IMG/VR virus record: IMGVR_UViG_3300017989_000200
Location: 1 to 42,006 of that record
Source: a virus
Reading direction: 5' to 3' (one strand)
Length of the DNA: 42,006 nt
A program made the translations under genes and the position numbers. Shown in pieces: positions 22,168 through 32,600 of this stretch; positions within the stretch are counted from its first letter, which is position 1; every line of letters starts with the position of its first letter. Below the pieces are notes generated by a model. That model made no database searches, was not told where the DNA came from, and saw nothing but the letters and a program-made list of their open reading frames with translations.

Positions 22168-22620
22168 ATGGCCAATCTACTGTTTTCGTTTAACGCAGAG
22201 TACACACCTATCTGTAACCCGTGCACGCTGGTGCAGCTTGTTGCAGCCGCCAACCAGCGGGTCTTGGTAACAGCTTGCGAGATGGATCCGCTGGGATCCA
22301 CCGGTGCCAGTGTGCCGCTGAAGTTTGTTTGGCGCGTACAGACGGACGCGGGATGCCTCGTCGACGCGTCCGGGAACCTGGTGAAAACTCCGCCGCAGGC
22401 GGCGGAAACGATCCAGACTGGAGCCTTGTATCGCTCCGGAGCTGGGGCGGAGCCAACGGCGGGCGACGATATCGACGGTTTTGCGCTGCACCAGCAAGGG
22501 GCCCGTGTATGGGTGCCCCGACAGGGTCCGCTGGTCATGCCGGGCGGTACGCGCCTGGGCCTGGTCTATGTGCAGGCCACGTACGTCGCGTGCAATTTCC
22601 GGGTGTATTGCGAGGAGTAA
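22168..22620 (+). CDS. Small virion protein
   Basis: 150 aa, ATG at 22168 after AAGGAG. It is beta-rich and compact (LLFSFNAEYTPI, KFVWRVQTDAGCLVD, LGLVYVQATYVACNFRVY), with conspicuous cysteines for a phage protein. The family is not recognised. Position between nozzle and ejection proteins suggests a tail accessory or a small decoration protein. Confidence 0.6.
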   Translation: MANLLFSFNAEYTPICNPCTLVQLVAAANQRVLVTACEMDPLGSTGASVPLKFVWRVQTDAGCLVDASGNLVKTPPQAAETIQTGALYRSGAGAEPTAGDDIDGFALHQQGARVWVPRQGPLVMPGGTRLGLVYVQATYVACNFRVYCEE

Positions 22621-22623
22621 CTC

Positions 22624-22842
22624 ATGCCAGGCAACTACGCACAGCCTTGGCTGTTTACCATGGGCGACCCGCCGAGCTGGCAGCGGGCGTCGAGAGTCCC
22701 GGAGGACGACGGGGCTCTGACAACGCGACCGGTGCCAGTGGGCGACGCTTTCGGCGGTGGGCGTGGGGCGGAGCCGCCGCAACAGCAGGACGTCGCGCTG
22801 ACGCCGCTGTGGGCGATGAATCAATCGGTCAGCGGTTACTGA
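22624..22842 (+). CDS. Small Pro/Gly-rich protein
   Basis: 72 aa, starting three bases after the previous stop. It is rich in Pro, Gly and Gln, with no hydrophobic core (GRGAEPPQQQDVALTP), so it is probably disordered. Co-transcribed with its neighbours. Function unknown. Confidence 0.5.
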   Translation: MPGNYAQPWLFTMGDPPSWQRASRVPEDDGALTTRPVPVGDAFGGGRGAEPPQQQDVALTPLWAMNQSVSGY

Positions 22843-22854
22843 GAAGGGCACGGG

Positions 22855-22992
22855 ATGCCACGGAAGCTGAAGCGATGTGTGCGGAAGGTGAAGGCGAAGA
22901 ACCGTGCCAAGGGCAACAAAGTCAACCCTTGGGCGGTCTGCGTGAGCTCGACCGGCCAGAAACCGCACCGCGCCAAGAAGCAACGCCGGTAG
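22855..22992 (+). CDS. Very small basic protein
   Basis: 45 aa, ATG at 22855, 12 bases after the previous stop. It is strongly basic (MPRKLKRCVRKVKAKNRAKG, C-terminus HRAKKQRR) with a central NPWAVCVSSTG. Small basic proteins containing a 'NP(W/Y)AVC' core occur in many phage genomes near structural genes, and their function is unknown. The fit between the neighbours (12 and 9 bases of spacing) and the clear composition support a real gene. Confidence 0.6.
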   Translation: MPRKLKRCVRKVKAKNRAKGNKVNPWAVCVSSTGQKPHRAKKQRR

Positions 22993-23001
22993 AGGTGATG
23001 A

Positions 23002-23670
23002 GTGGGCAAGGCTTTTATCCATGCCGATCCGCGGGTAGATGCGGACCTGCGACGCACCAACAGTGCTGTGTCCACGTTGGAGGGCCGTGTACGCGCGCTC
23101 GAGGAGGCCGGCGACGAGCTCGAACAGCCCGCAAGCCCGCCGAACGTCAACGAGCACCTGGGCATAGCGACGTTCGTGCACCTGATCAACGTGCGAATGG
23201 TGGGAGATGGACAGCCCCACGTCCGTCAAATGCCCGTCTGCCACATCCCTGGGCCGTACATCCCCTACAGCTTGCAGTTCAAGATCCTTCAAGGCGGTGT
23301 GAAGCCGCTCGACGCCGACTACGAGGTGATCGAGTTTCACCTTCGCGGATCCGCCTTCCGCGTGCACCCGGACGCTACCCAGGGCGACGCGCCCCAAGAC
23401 GCGTTTCGCTGGGCGAGTTGGCTCTACAACGACGACTCCCAGTACATCCTCTGGTATCACGCGCCCTTTGGGGAGTGGTGGAGCTGGGGCGACGGCTACT
23501 TCCCCAAGGCGCCCCTGTCGATCGTCAACACTCCAGAGGGCGACCAACTGCACCTGTGGGTAGGCTGGAGAGTGGCCGCAAGCAGCGAGTGGTGGTATCA
23601 GGCTGTGCTCATCGGGCAGTACATACCGATCGCCACGACGCGGTTCCCTGAACCGGAGTTAATCACATGA
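23002..23670 (+). CDS. Virion protein with N-terminal coiled coil
   Basis: 222 aa from a GTG at 23002 (AGAGGTGA upstream). Residues 15-45 form a coiled coil (LRRTNSAVSTLEGRVRALEE). The rest is a beta domain rich in Trp, Tyr and His (WLYNDDSQYILWYH, EWWSWGDGYFP, LHLWVGWRVAAS), which looks like a carbohydrate- or surface-binding head on a trimerising stalk. A tail fibre or tail-tip protein is a reasonable inference. The stop overlaps the next start (ATGA). Confidence 0.55.
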   Translation: MGKAFIHADPRVDADLRRTNSAVSTLEGRVRALEEAGDELEQPASPPNVNEHLGIATFVHLINVRMVGDGQPHVRQMPVCHIPGPYIPYSLQFKILQGGVKPLDADYEVIEFHLRGSAFRVHPDATQGDAPQDAFRWASWLYNDDSQYILWYHAPFGEWWSWGDGYFPKAPLSIVNTPEGDQLHLWVGWRVAASSEWWYQAVLIGQYIPIATTRFPEPELIT

Positions 23671-24746
23671 CTATCAGAAGCCCCTTCAACCGGGACGCGG
23701 ACATCTTCGGCCGACCGCTCCAGTACCAGGGCTATGCCGACGAGGCGGAAACCGCGCTGGCTCTGCTCGAACAGCGCCGGCCGGCGGCTCGTGCTTTCGA
23801 CCCGGCCGACTGGTACACCTATGGGAGCGGGCAGTTCAAGTTTGGCGGACCGGGCGAGGCGTCTTACTACTACCCGGAGCCTGTGGCGCCCGGCACCGGC
23901 CCCGCCGGGCAGGCATACCCGTTGCAGCTCGCCTTCGACCCCGTAATCCCGGTGTGGGGCCAGAGTATCGGCGGCCCGCAGCAGTTTTACGACTGGTGGC
24001 AGAGCTTCGGTCCCGAGGGGCCGTCGCCGGCGATCATCGCTGACTTGCAGCAGCAGGCCCGCACGAAACAGGAACGGGAAGCCGGCAGGGCCGAGGGTAT
24101 CTCGACGCTGCAAGGCCGCCGCGAGGACGTGGCCGCGTCCCTGGCCGGCTGGCAGGATGACCCGGAGCGTGCCGCGATCGCGGCGGCACTACGCGAGCGT
24201 GCCGGCGGCGATCTGTTCACCGAACGCGAGCAGGCCGCGGCGGACCTGGAGCTGGCGCGCGGCGGAGCCCTCGCTGCCAACCTGGCCGCGACGCAAGCGG
24301 CTGCCCGTGGCGTCGCCGGCGGAGGCCTCGCCAACCAACGGCAGACTATGCTAGACGCGATAACGTCGGGCAAGAGCCTGGAGCTCGGCGCGATGTTCGA
24401 TCGTGCCAACCGTGAGGCACGGGCGCGAGCGGAGGCCGACCTGGAGAGTTTCATTTCGCGGGACGCGCAGGTTACCTTCGAGTACCAGAAACTCCTGAGC
24501 GGCCTGGACACGCAGATCGCGCAGATGCAGCAGGACGTGGACATCCCGGTGACGGACTACCTCGGCTATGAGGCACTGTATCGGGCGGTGGACATCTATG
24601 AGCAGGAAGCAGAGGAGCGCCGCGAGAACCGCGAGCTGTACCAGCAGGAGACGGCCTACGGGCTCGAAGACTTCTTCGGCCAGTTGTTCGATTTTCTCAA
24701 CGCCGGCGGCGGCGAGATGTTCGCCGCGCTACTGCCCGGGATCTGA
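23667..24746 (+). CDS. Ejection (internal virion) protein candidate
   Basis: 359 aa, starting in an ATGA overlap. Residues about 125-300 are a long Ala/Glu/Arg-rich helical region (REAGRAEGISTLQGRREDV, ARGGALAANLAATQAAARG, DRANREARARAEADLESF). Such regions are typical of podovirus internal proteins that exit the virion and build a channel. The N-terminal 110 residues are less regular (YYYPEPVAPG). It is the first of three candidate ejection genes that lead into the giant polyvalent gene. Confidence 0.6.
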   Translation: MTIRSPFNRDADIFGRPLQYQGYADEAETALALLEQRRPAARAFDPADWYTYGSGQFKFGGPGEASYYYPEPVAPGTGPAGQAYPLQLAFDPVIPVWGQSIGGPQQFYDWWQSFGPEGPSPAIIADLQQQARTKQEREAGRAEGISTLQGRREDVAASLAGWQDDPERAAIAAALRERAGGDLFTEREQAAADLELARGGALAANLAATQAAARGVAGGGLANQRQTMLDAITSGKSLELGAMFDRANREARARAEADLESFISRDAQVTFEYQKLLSGLDTQIAQMQQDVDIPVTDYLGYEALYRAVDIYEQEAEERRENRELYQQETAYGLEDFFGQLFDFLNAGGGEMFAALLPGI

Positions 24747-24758
24747 CGGGAGGAAACC

Positions 24759-25355
24759 ATGATTCAGTACATGAACGCCGGGGCACCGACGGCCCGACAG
24801 CAGGCGATGCTCTACGCCAACCTGGCCGATCGGCAAGCGCTGGCCGCAGATGCCTTGATGGAAGCGATCGCCCGCCGGCGACACCAGAAGGTCCGCCAGG
24901 TGGGAGACGCCTTGATACGGTTTCGGCAAGGGCAGACACAGCGCCGCGAGCAGCGAGAGGCCGAGCAGGCTACCACCGGGGAGAAGATCCTCGGCGGCGC
25001 CAAGGGTGGAATGTCGGGAGCTATGACCGGCGCGATGTTCGGCGGTCCTGTTGGCGCGGTCATCGGTGGGGCTGTGGGCGCGGGCGGTGGGGCGGCGGCA
25101 ACCCACAACATGCCCGCCGGATCCGGGGCGGGGCAGCAAGTAGCTGACGTTCTCGGGATGCCGCGCGACGTCTTCGAGCTGAACGATTTCTTCAAAGGCG
25201 GCGGGAATAACGCCGGGTACGGGAGCGTCGGTTCCTACGATCCCGCCAAGACCGACCCGTTCGGCCTCTGGCGTAAGGCCCCGGTGACGGAGCAGCGAGA
25301 GCCGTTCCCTGGCACACACCCGACCTTCGATCCCTACTACGACCTTGGCCGGTAA
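24759..25355 (+). CDS. Ejection protein with glycine-zipper segment
   Basis: 198 aa, ATG at 24759 after GGGAGGAA. Helical N-terminus (RQQAMLYANLADRQALAAD), then a Gly/Ala-rich membrane-prone stretch at about residues 78-125 (GAMTGAMFGGPVGAVIGGAV), a classic glycine zipper as found in membrane-inserting phage ejection proteins. The C-terminus is flexible (PFPGTHPTFDPYYD). I infer a role in the transenvelope channel for DNA entry. Confidence 0.65.
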   Translation: MIQYMNAGAPTARQQAMLYANLADRQALAADALMEAIARRRHQKVRQVGDALIRFRQGQTQRREQREAEQATTGEKILGGAKGGMSGAMTGAMFGGPVGAVIGGAVGAGGGAAATHNMPAGSGAGQQVADVLGMPRDVFELNDFFKGGGNNAGYGSVGSYDPAKTDPFGLWRKAPVTEQREPFPGTHPTFDPYYDLGR

Positions 25356-25367
25356 GGAGGTGCCACC

Positions 25368-26642
25368 ATGGCACGTATGGACGTACTGGATGAGATCAAC
25401 CCGGCGAGCTCGCCGCTGGCCAGGGCAACCGACGAGCCGTATCGCATGGCGGCGGAGGACGTCAAGCGAGATCTACGCAGCGAGCTGCTCGTCAAGGCGA
25501 GCGAGCCGCTCGAAGAGGCCGCGGCAGACACCGCGGGGATCCCCGAGGTCCCCCCGGAAACCCCGGTGACACCGCAAGGCCCGCGGATCATGTCGTTGCA
25601 GGCCTTCGCTGAAGCGATGTTCCCGGAAATCGTTGACAAGCGTGTCGTCCCCAAGGGAACCAACGCGCGGGTCCGCCAGGCGTACGGGCAGTACCTGCAG
25701 CACTTGCAGGCGCAGCGCGGAGCCCGCCAGGAAGGGCGTGAGGCAGCCGGGGCTGACCAGCAGATGAAGCTGGGCCGCTTCTACGCCCAGCTCGCCGCGA
25801 TGAAGGCCGGCCGGCAGATCAACCAGGACAAGCTCGAGCAGCAGGTCAAGAAGGTGGCGCCGGCTACGTTCAAGACCTTTGAGGCGTTTGCGGTCGATCG
25901 CATGCGCGGGCTGCCCCCGGATCGGTGGCAGAGCGACCCGGTGATCAACCTGTGGAAGCAAATGAAGGGTGTGGCCGACGGGCAGAAGGCAGCGATGCCC
26001 AAGACGCTCGAAGAGGCCGCGGTCGCGGAGATGAAGAAGACTCCGAGGGACCAGTGGGACGCGAACCCGATCATCCGCCTCTACCGGGAAATCAAAACAC
26101 CCGGGGCAAAGGGGGACGCCGGCGTCCCCAGTGTTGCTGACCAGCGGGCGAACCTGCTGCTCGATGCGACGAAGGGCATGGAGCCCAAGGACGCTTATAC
26201 GTTTGCGACGTCACCCGCCCGAAGCATGGAAGGCGAACGGGCGGGGAGCCTCTCAAGCAGCGATCTGCATGAGGAGCTGTTCGGTCAGCTCGGGTACGGA
26301 GGCCTCGTCCAGAAGCTGGAGGGTGGTGGGCCCCGCGGCTATCTGGAGGCTTACCGAGCCGTCGCTAATATCGGCCTGTTCGCCGACCAACGCCAGCAGG
26401 CGGCACTGGCCGGGCTGCTCGAGCGCTATAAGCCGACCGTGCAGGAGGTAATCGAAGCAGGCCCGCGGTTTCGCGGCGCAGATGGCACGCGGCACGGCAC
26501 GGGCGAGCTCACCGAGGCTGAGGTCGAAGAGCTCCTGCAGGCGATCATGTCGCCCGAGGAGATCGCCAGGTTGCAGGCCCGGCGTCAAGCATTGCCCGCG
26601 CCGGCCAAGAGTAACTTCGAGTACAAGGGGCGGCTCGACTGA
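25368..26642 (+). CDS. Ejection protein candidate with internal repeat
   Basis: 424 aa, ATG at 25368 after AAGGAGG. It is mostly helical (YGQYLQHLQAQRGARQEG, MKLGRFYAQLAAMKAG). Two similar units occur: PPDRWQSDPVINLWKQMKG (about residues 183-201) and TPRDQWDANPIIRLYREIK (about 224-242), an internal duplication. The C-terminus is helical with a Pro-rich end. The stop overlaps the start of the giant gene (TGATG), implying co-production and probably co-packaging. Confidence 0.6.
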   Translation: MARMDVLDEINPASSPLARATDEPYRMAAEDVKRDLRSELLVKASEPLEEAAADTAGIPEVPPETPVTPQGPRIMSLQAFAEAMFPEIVDKRVVPKGTNARVRQAYGQYLQHLQAQRGARQEGREAAGADQQMKLGRFYAQLAAMKAGRQINQDKLEQQVKKVAPATFKTFEAFAVDRMRGLPPDRWQSDPVINLWKQMKGVADGQKAAMPKTLEEAAVAEMKKTPRDQWDANPIIRLYREIKTPGAKGDAGVPSVADQRANLLLDATKGMEPKDAYTFATSPARSMEGERAGSLSSSDLHEELFGQLGYGGLVQKLEGGGPRGYLEAYRAVANIGLFADQRQQAALAGLLERYKPTVQEVIEAGPRFRGADGTRHGTGELTEAEVEELLQAIMSPEEIARLQARRQALPAPAKSNFEYKGRLD

Positions 26643-29600
26643 TGGGAGATCTGCTCGATGAAGTGCTGGCCGACGTCGATCGAGTGTCCGCCGACACCGG
26701 CCTGGACGAGGCTATTGCGCGGCGGGCCCGGCCCGATCATCTCGCTGACGTGGTGCGATCTAGTCAACGGGACGCAACCTTAGCCGGGTCCGGCGGCTCA
26801 CCGTGGGTCGAGGAGCTACGCGACATCCTCACGGGGCCTGACTCGGAGCTGGGGGTAGCGGCCTTGTCGGCCGAACCCGAGGCCGAGCTGTTAGCCGAGA
26901 TCGACCGCGTTGCCGACCTGGCCGCGCTGGAGGAGTTGGCGGCTCCCTCTGCGCAGGCGCCGGTTGATCCGGGTCTGGTTGCCTCGCCAGACACTGTCGA
27001 ACGGATAGCAGCGCCGCTGCCCCCGTCCCAAGTCGCGGACCTTCCGGCTGCGAACGCCGAGATGGCCGCGACGATCCGGGAACGCCGAAACGAGGCGGTC
27101 CGGATCATGCAGGCCGACCAGGCCGCGGCGCGGGCGGTACAGCCACCGAGCCTGCTACGGCGTGTCACCGATTACCTGGGTTTCACGGAGCCTGGCCAAC
27201 CAGGCCCCGCGAGCGAGCCCGAGCCAACCGCGGCTACGCCCGAGGACGTCGAGGAGCTCCCGAGTCACCTGCGGTACGCAGTCGAACCGGTTGTCACCCG
27301 GCTCAAAGAGCTGTACGGCGTGTACGGGCATTTCAAGCTGGGGCAGCTTGCCGCGGAGATCGTCGAGGCGGAGGCGGACTACCGGATCCGCAACGGCCTG
27401 TTCGACCAGGGCGAAGTCAAGAAGGTCAACTGGGACGACTGGTTCGCGACGCTGCCTCTGCGAGCTCAGGGCCTGTGGTACGCCAAGGGCGTGGTGGCGG
27501 AGCGCCGCGGATCCACCTTCTACGACAAGACGGCGCTCGAGAACCACATCCACGACGAGCTGATGCTCGGCCTGCCGATGTACGGCGAGAAAGCACACAG
27601 CCTTCAGCTCGGCTACTACGACAAGCTCCGGAAGCTCACGCCGGCAGACCTGCCACCGGCGAAGGGTTTCTTCAGGAAGATGGCGCAGTTCGGCGGCAAC
27701 CTCGCCCCGTTGGTGGCGGAGCTCGCAGTGGTTCGCAGGCCGCTGGGCGGTCTGGCCCGCGGTGTCACCAGACGGACCGCCTCACGCGCCCTCGGGGAGA
27801 CCGCTCGCACCGCTGCGGGCTTCGGTCTGCGTGCCGCTACCGTTCCCGGCGGCGAACCGGCCAAGGAAGCTGCTTTCGGTGCGGTCCTCGGGGGCGCTCA
27901 AGCGGTGGGTGGTGCGCTGGCTGGAGCACGCGGTTTACCTCGAGGTGCCGGGCGTGGCGTTGGCACCGGCGTGACCTTCGGGACCGCCGCGGCGATGGAG
28001 CCCGGGGCCGGCGTCGAGGACGTCCTGATCGCCGGCGTGGTGGCGCCGATTCTTTTCCACGCGCAGGACATCATCCGGTACCCGTTCCGACCTCGGCAGC
28101 TCGTTCCCGCGGGCTACCGTGGCGAACGCATCCCGAACACGCTCGACGAGATGCGGGATAGCCGGTTGCTGAGCCAACGGTTAATCTACCGGTTTTTGAA
28201 GCTGGCCGAGACGCCGGAAGCCACCGCTGAGATCCGGGCCACGGCCAGGTCAATCCAGCGACTCTACGACCAGGCCCGGCGAACAAACTTCCGAGACATG
28301 TCACCGGCGGAGCGGGCCGTCCTCGAGGAGTTCATCACGAGGTACAGCCCGGCGGAGGTTCTGAAGCGAAGAGGCGTACCCGCCGACGAGGCCCAGCAGG
28401 CCGAACAGAAGGCCCGACACCGGCCGATCCGGGCGAAGGTGCGCCGGGAACCGGCTGCAACCCCACCAGAGCCGAGGAAACCGGCTGCAACCCCACCAGA
28501 GCCGCCGAAACCCGCTCCAGCCCGACCAGAGGCGGCCAGGCGGACCGCGAAGCCGGCCAGTTTGCGTGACATAAGAGAGGTACGTCACGAGCTCTTGCGG
28601 GTTACCAGCGAGCTGGATCGGACGACGGATCCGACCAAGCAACGGGAGCTGATGGACCGACAAGACCAGCTCCGGGCGAGGCTGCGAGCCATGGATCCCG
28701 AGGCGTGGGGCGGCGGGATAGGCGGAGCACCGCGGCCGGAGATCCCAGCGACGCCCAAGGCTCCGGTTTCGCCACCGCCCGAGGAGTTCTTTGCTGGCAT
28801 CGAGAACGAGCCGGACCTGCTCGCCGGCGAGCTGGCCGAGTGGGAGCAGGCCAAGCGCGAGGCCGCAGAGGCCGGCGACGCCGAGGGCATCTTCCGGGCC
28901 GAAGCCTACGCCCGCTGGCTGCGGGCACAGATGCCGATTGCACCACCACCCAGCACGCGTACACAGCCGCCAGCAGCTCCTACGCGCGAGCCCGGTGTAC
29001 CTGGACCCCCGGAACCCTCAGAAGCTCCAGAAACGCCGAAAGCGTCAAAAGTCACAGAAGTCACAGAGGAGGAAGTTCCGGAGATCCCCGTCCAGACGCC
29101 CGCGCAATACTTCGCGAGTATCCGAGGTCAGCCGTTGTCGTTGGCGCAGGCTCGCCTCGATTGCCTCAGGGGCCTTGACGAAATCGGCAAGCCCGAGACC
29201 GAGGGAGAGAAAGCTGTCGTACAGCGTCTTAACGCGATGGTGCGTTGGCTGAGCAAGCAGCCTGGAGTCGTGGAGGCCAACGAGGAACTGGCCAGGCAGA
29301 GACGCGTGGAGCTCGGCGAGCCGGAGTATCCGCCCGAGGGCGTGCGCACCGGCTTCATGGCCGGCGGGGGTGGCATCATGAGAGCGCCGGAGCGGCCCGC
29401 CGAGATCCCGCAGGCGGCAGCCGCGACAAAGCGGCTCTACTGGCATGGCGACGAGGCGGAGTACACGGGCAAGTCGGAGATGCTGCACGGCAAGACAGCG
29501 TACGAGGCTCGAGTGATTGAAGGGCACCGCAAGGGTGAGCTGGTCTGGACCTATCGCGCGCCCGAGCCCGTGGAGCCCGTGACGCACGAGCGGGTGAAGG

Positions 29601-32600
29601 AGATAGCGGGCATCCTGCGGCGGGACCTGGGTAGTTCCCGAGCCGGGGCCGAGTACGCGCGGAGAATCGAGCAGGCTGGCGGCGACGACGCGGAGCTCTA
29701 CGGACGCGTCGCGGCGATGCTCGAACGGGCGGCTCACCCGCCGACGCCCAAGGGCCCCATCATGGGGATTCCTGCGATCGCCGGTGCCAAGGTGGAACCG
29801 TCGGGTGAGCGGGAACCGCCCGAAGCCGGGAAACCGACAAGGGCGAGAGAAGCAGCCTGGCCCGATGATCCAGACCAGATCTACGAGATGGTCCTCAAGA
29901 ATGAAGGGCCAGAACCGGCACGGCTGGTACGGGCCTTGTTGGACGCCAACATCCTCACGGTGGAGACGCACGCCAGCAAAGAGCACGGCATCAACGTACG
30001 GGTGGCTTACCTGGACGACGTCAACCGTTCGATCATCGGGGCGACCTACTCGGGCGGTGAAATCAGCGGGGCCCGGGTGCAGACCGACCGAAGCCTGACG
30101 GAGACACCAGGCTTCTACCAGGACATGATCCAGGTCGCACCGGGTCCTGACGTTGCTTTCACGATCGACGGCATCGCGGAGATGATCCGCCACCAGGCGG
30201 AGCCCCCGGGCTTTGGGCCTCGGATCGAGGTGCCCGAGCCCGGCAGTGCTGAGGCGATCGAGGCAACCGCCAAGACCTTTGAAACCTGGCAGGAGTTCGC
30301 ACCCTTCGGCACGCGGGTGATCATGCCCGACGGCACGGAAGCTACGGTGCTTGACCCGTCGAAGCTGCGTCTCGAAGGTGACGAGGGGTTCGTGTTTACC
30401 GAGGACGACGTCGCTGCCATGGGCCGTGCCGGCGAGGTCCTCGTCGAGCAGCCCGACCCGGAGAGCCCGAGCGATATTCGACGGGAAATCATCGAGGCCA
30501 GCGAGCTCCAGCCGGTCGAGGAGCCCGCGGGGATCCCCGGGGCGCCGAAGGTTTCAGAAGCGCCTGAAACCAACGAAGGCTACCTGGTACCGGGCACGCG
30601 CGTGGTCGTGACGTTCGAGGGTAAGCAAGTCCAAGGCGTGATCATGTCAGATGCCGAGATCGCGGCGGAGGGGGTGGGCCCACATACTCGCGAGGAGATG
30701 CTTCCGCAGGGTCGTGTCATGGTTCGCCTGGAGACGCCTGACGGACAGAGATTGGCCCGCTTTTATCGGGCCGATCAAATAACGGCGGTCGAGCCCCGAC
30801 CCGGTGCCCAGCCGCCGCGTATAATTGAAGAGGAGCCACCACATGAGCCAGGAGCCGAACCAGGGCCAGGATTGGTTGAAGGACCCGCAGGCGGGCCCGT
30901 TGAACGGCCTCGGCGAGCAGGCGAAGGACTACCTGCGCCGGAAGCGCCCGAAGGAGTACCAGCGCCTCCTGGCCAACGGAGAGCTCCAGAGGGTCCTGTA
31001 CCAGAGGCAGAAGCTGGCAGAGCAGGTGATCTTGAAGGCCGAGGAGGACGGCCTGGACACCCACCAGTCGCAGGAGCTGGCGGCGCCGATCTTGTTTCCG
31101 ACGTCGGAACAGGAAGCGGAGCTCGTTCGCCAGGAGCAGCAGGAGTTCCAGGAGCTACTGGACGAGGAGCCGCCCAACAACGCCCCGGTCCTGTCGAACA
31201 AGTGGGCGCGCAAGGAGGAGAAGCGGGTCGGCCGCGCCACGAAGAAATGGAAGGCCCGACAGGAGGCGCGGGCCCGCCGACAACCCCCACCGTCGAATCG
31301 CCCGCCGGCCTGACCGGCGACTACATCATCCAACCGGGCGAGATCGTTTTCCCCGCTGGCGAGAAGACCCGCACACGCGCAAACCTGGAAGCCATCAGGA
31401 TTGTCAAACGGCTCGCGGAGAGCGGGGAAGATCCCACGCCCGAAGAGCGGAGAGCCCTGGTCCAGTACACCGGCTGGGGCTCCAACCGCTCGATCTTCAA
31501 GGGCTGGGGGTGGCACCCGGATCCCAAGTGGGAGAGCGAGTACAAGGACCTCGAAAACCTCCTCGATGAGGACGAGCTCGCCACGGCGCAGCGCAGCACG
31601 CAGTGGGCGATGTTCACGCCACCCGCCGTGATCCGCGAAATGTGGTCCGCCGTGCGCCGGCTTGGTTTCAGAGGCGGGCACGTGCTGGAGCCCGCGGCCG
31701 GCGTCGGTCATTTCTTCGGCGCCGCTCCGCCCGAGCTGCGTCGTGTCACCGGTCGCGTGGCGATAGAGATCGACAAGGTCAGCGGAGCGATCGCGGAGCT
31801 GCTCTACCCTGACAGCAACGTGCGGATCCAGGGCTTCGAGGAAGCGCTGCTTCCCAAGGGTTTCTTCGACGTCATCATCACTAACGTGCCGTTCGGCGAC
31901 GTCGCCGTGTTCGACCAGCGCTACGCGGCCAGGCTGCGCCGGCAGATCCACGATTACTTCTTTGTCCGCTCGATGGATCTGCTTCGACCTGGTGGCGTCT
32001 TGGCCGCGATTACCTCCACCGGCTCGATGGACAAGCGCGCGACGACGATCCGCGAATACCTGTCCGACCAGGCCGACCTGGTCGGTGCGATCCGGCTCCA
32101 CGAAAACATGCTCGCCGGCACCAAGGTGACGGCGGACATCATCTTCTTGCAGAAGCGTGAGCCTGGTGCGCAGCTTGGCGGCGAGGCGTGGGTCGAAAGC
32201 AGGAAGATCAAGGTGGAGGATCCCAAGAGCGGATCCACCGTCGAGCGTTACGTCAACGAGTATTTCATCAACAACCCGGACCAGGTCCTCGGCAAGATCG
32301 TGGCCGGCAGCCTTTACGGGCGCGGCGGCGGACCCACCGACAGTATCGTGATCGAGACGGACGGGGCGCCGACGCTGCCCGCCGCGATCGCGGCGCTACC
32401 CGACAACGTCATGGGGACGAAGCCCGACGAGGCCCCCACGGTTCCCAGCGACCCCGTCGAGCTGATACCGGCCGAGAAGGACATGCCCTACTACGCGATG
32501 GTGCTTCGAGAGGGCAAGCTGCACCAGGTCATGCGTGACGGCAGTATGGCACCCATCGAGCAGGCGATGATCGGCAAGCACGAGGCCGCGGCGAAGCCGG

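Noticed and set aside
22221-23651. 476-codon + strand frame
   Set aside because: Out-of-frame shadow spanning four small genes with good starts; Arg/Gly/Ala-rich with no ribosome site.
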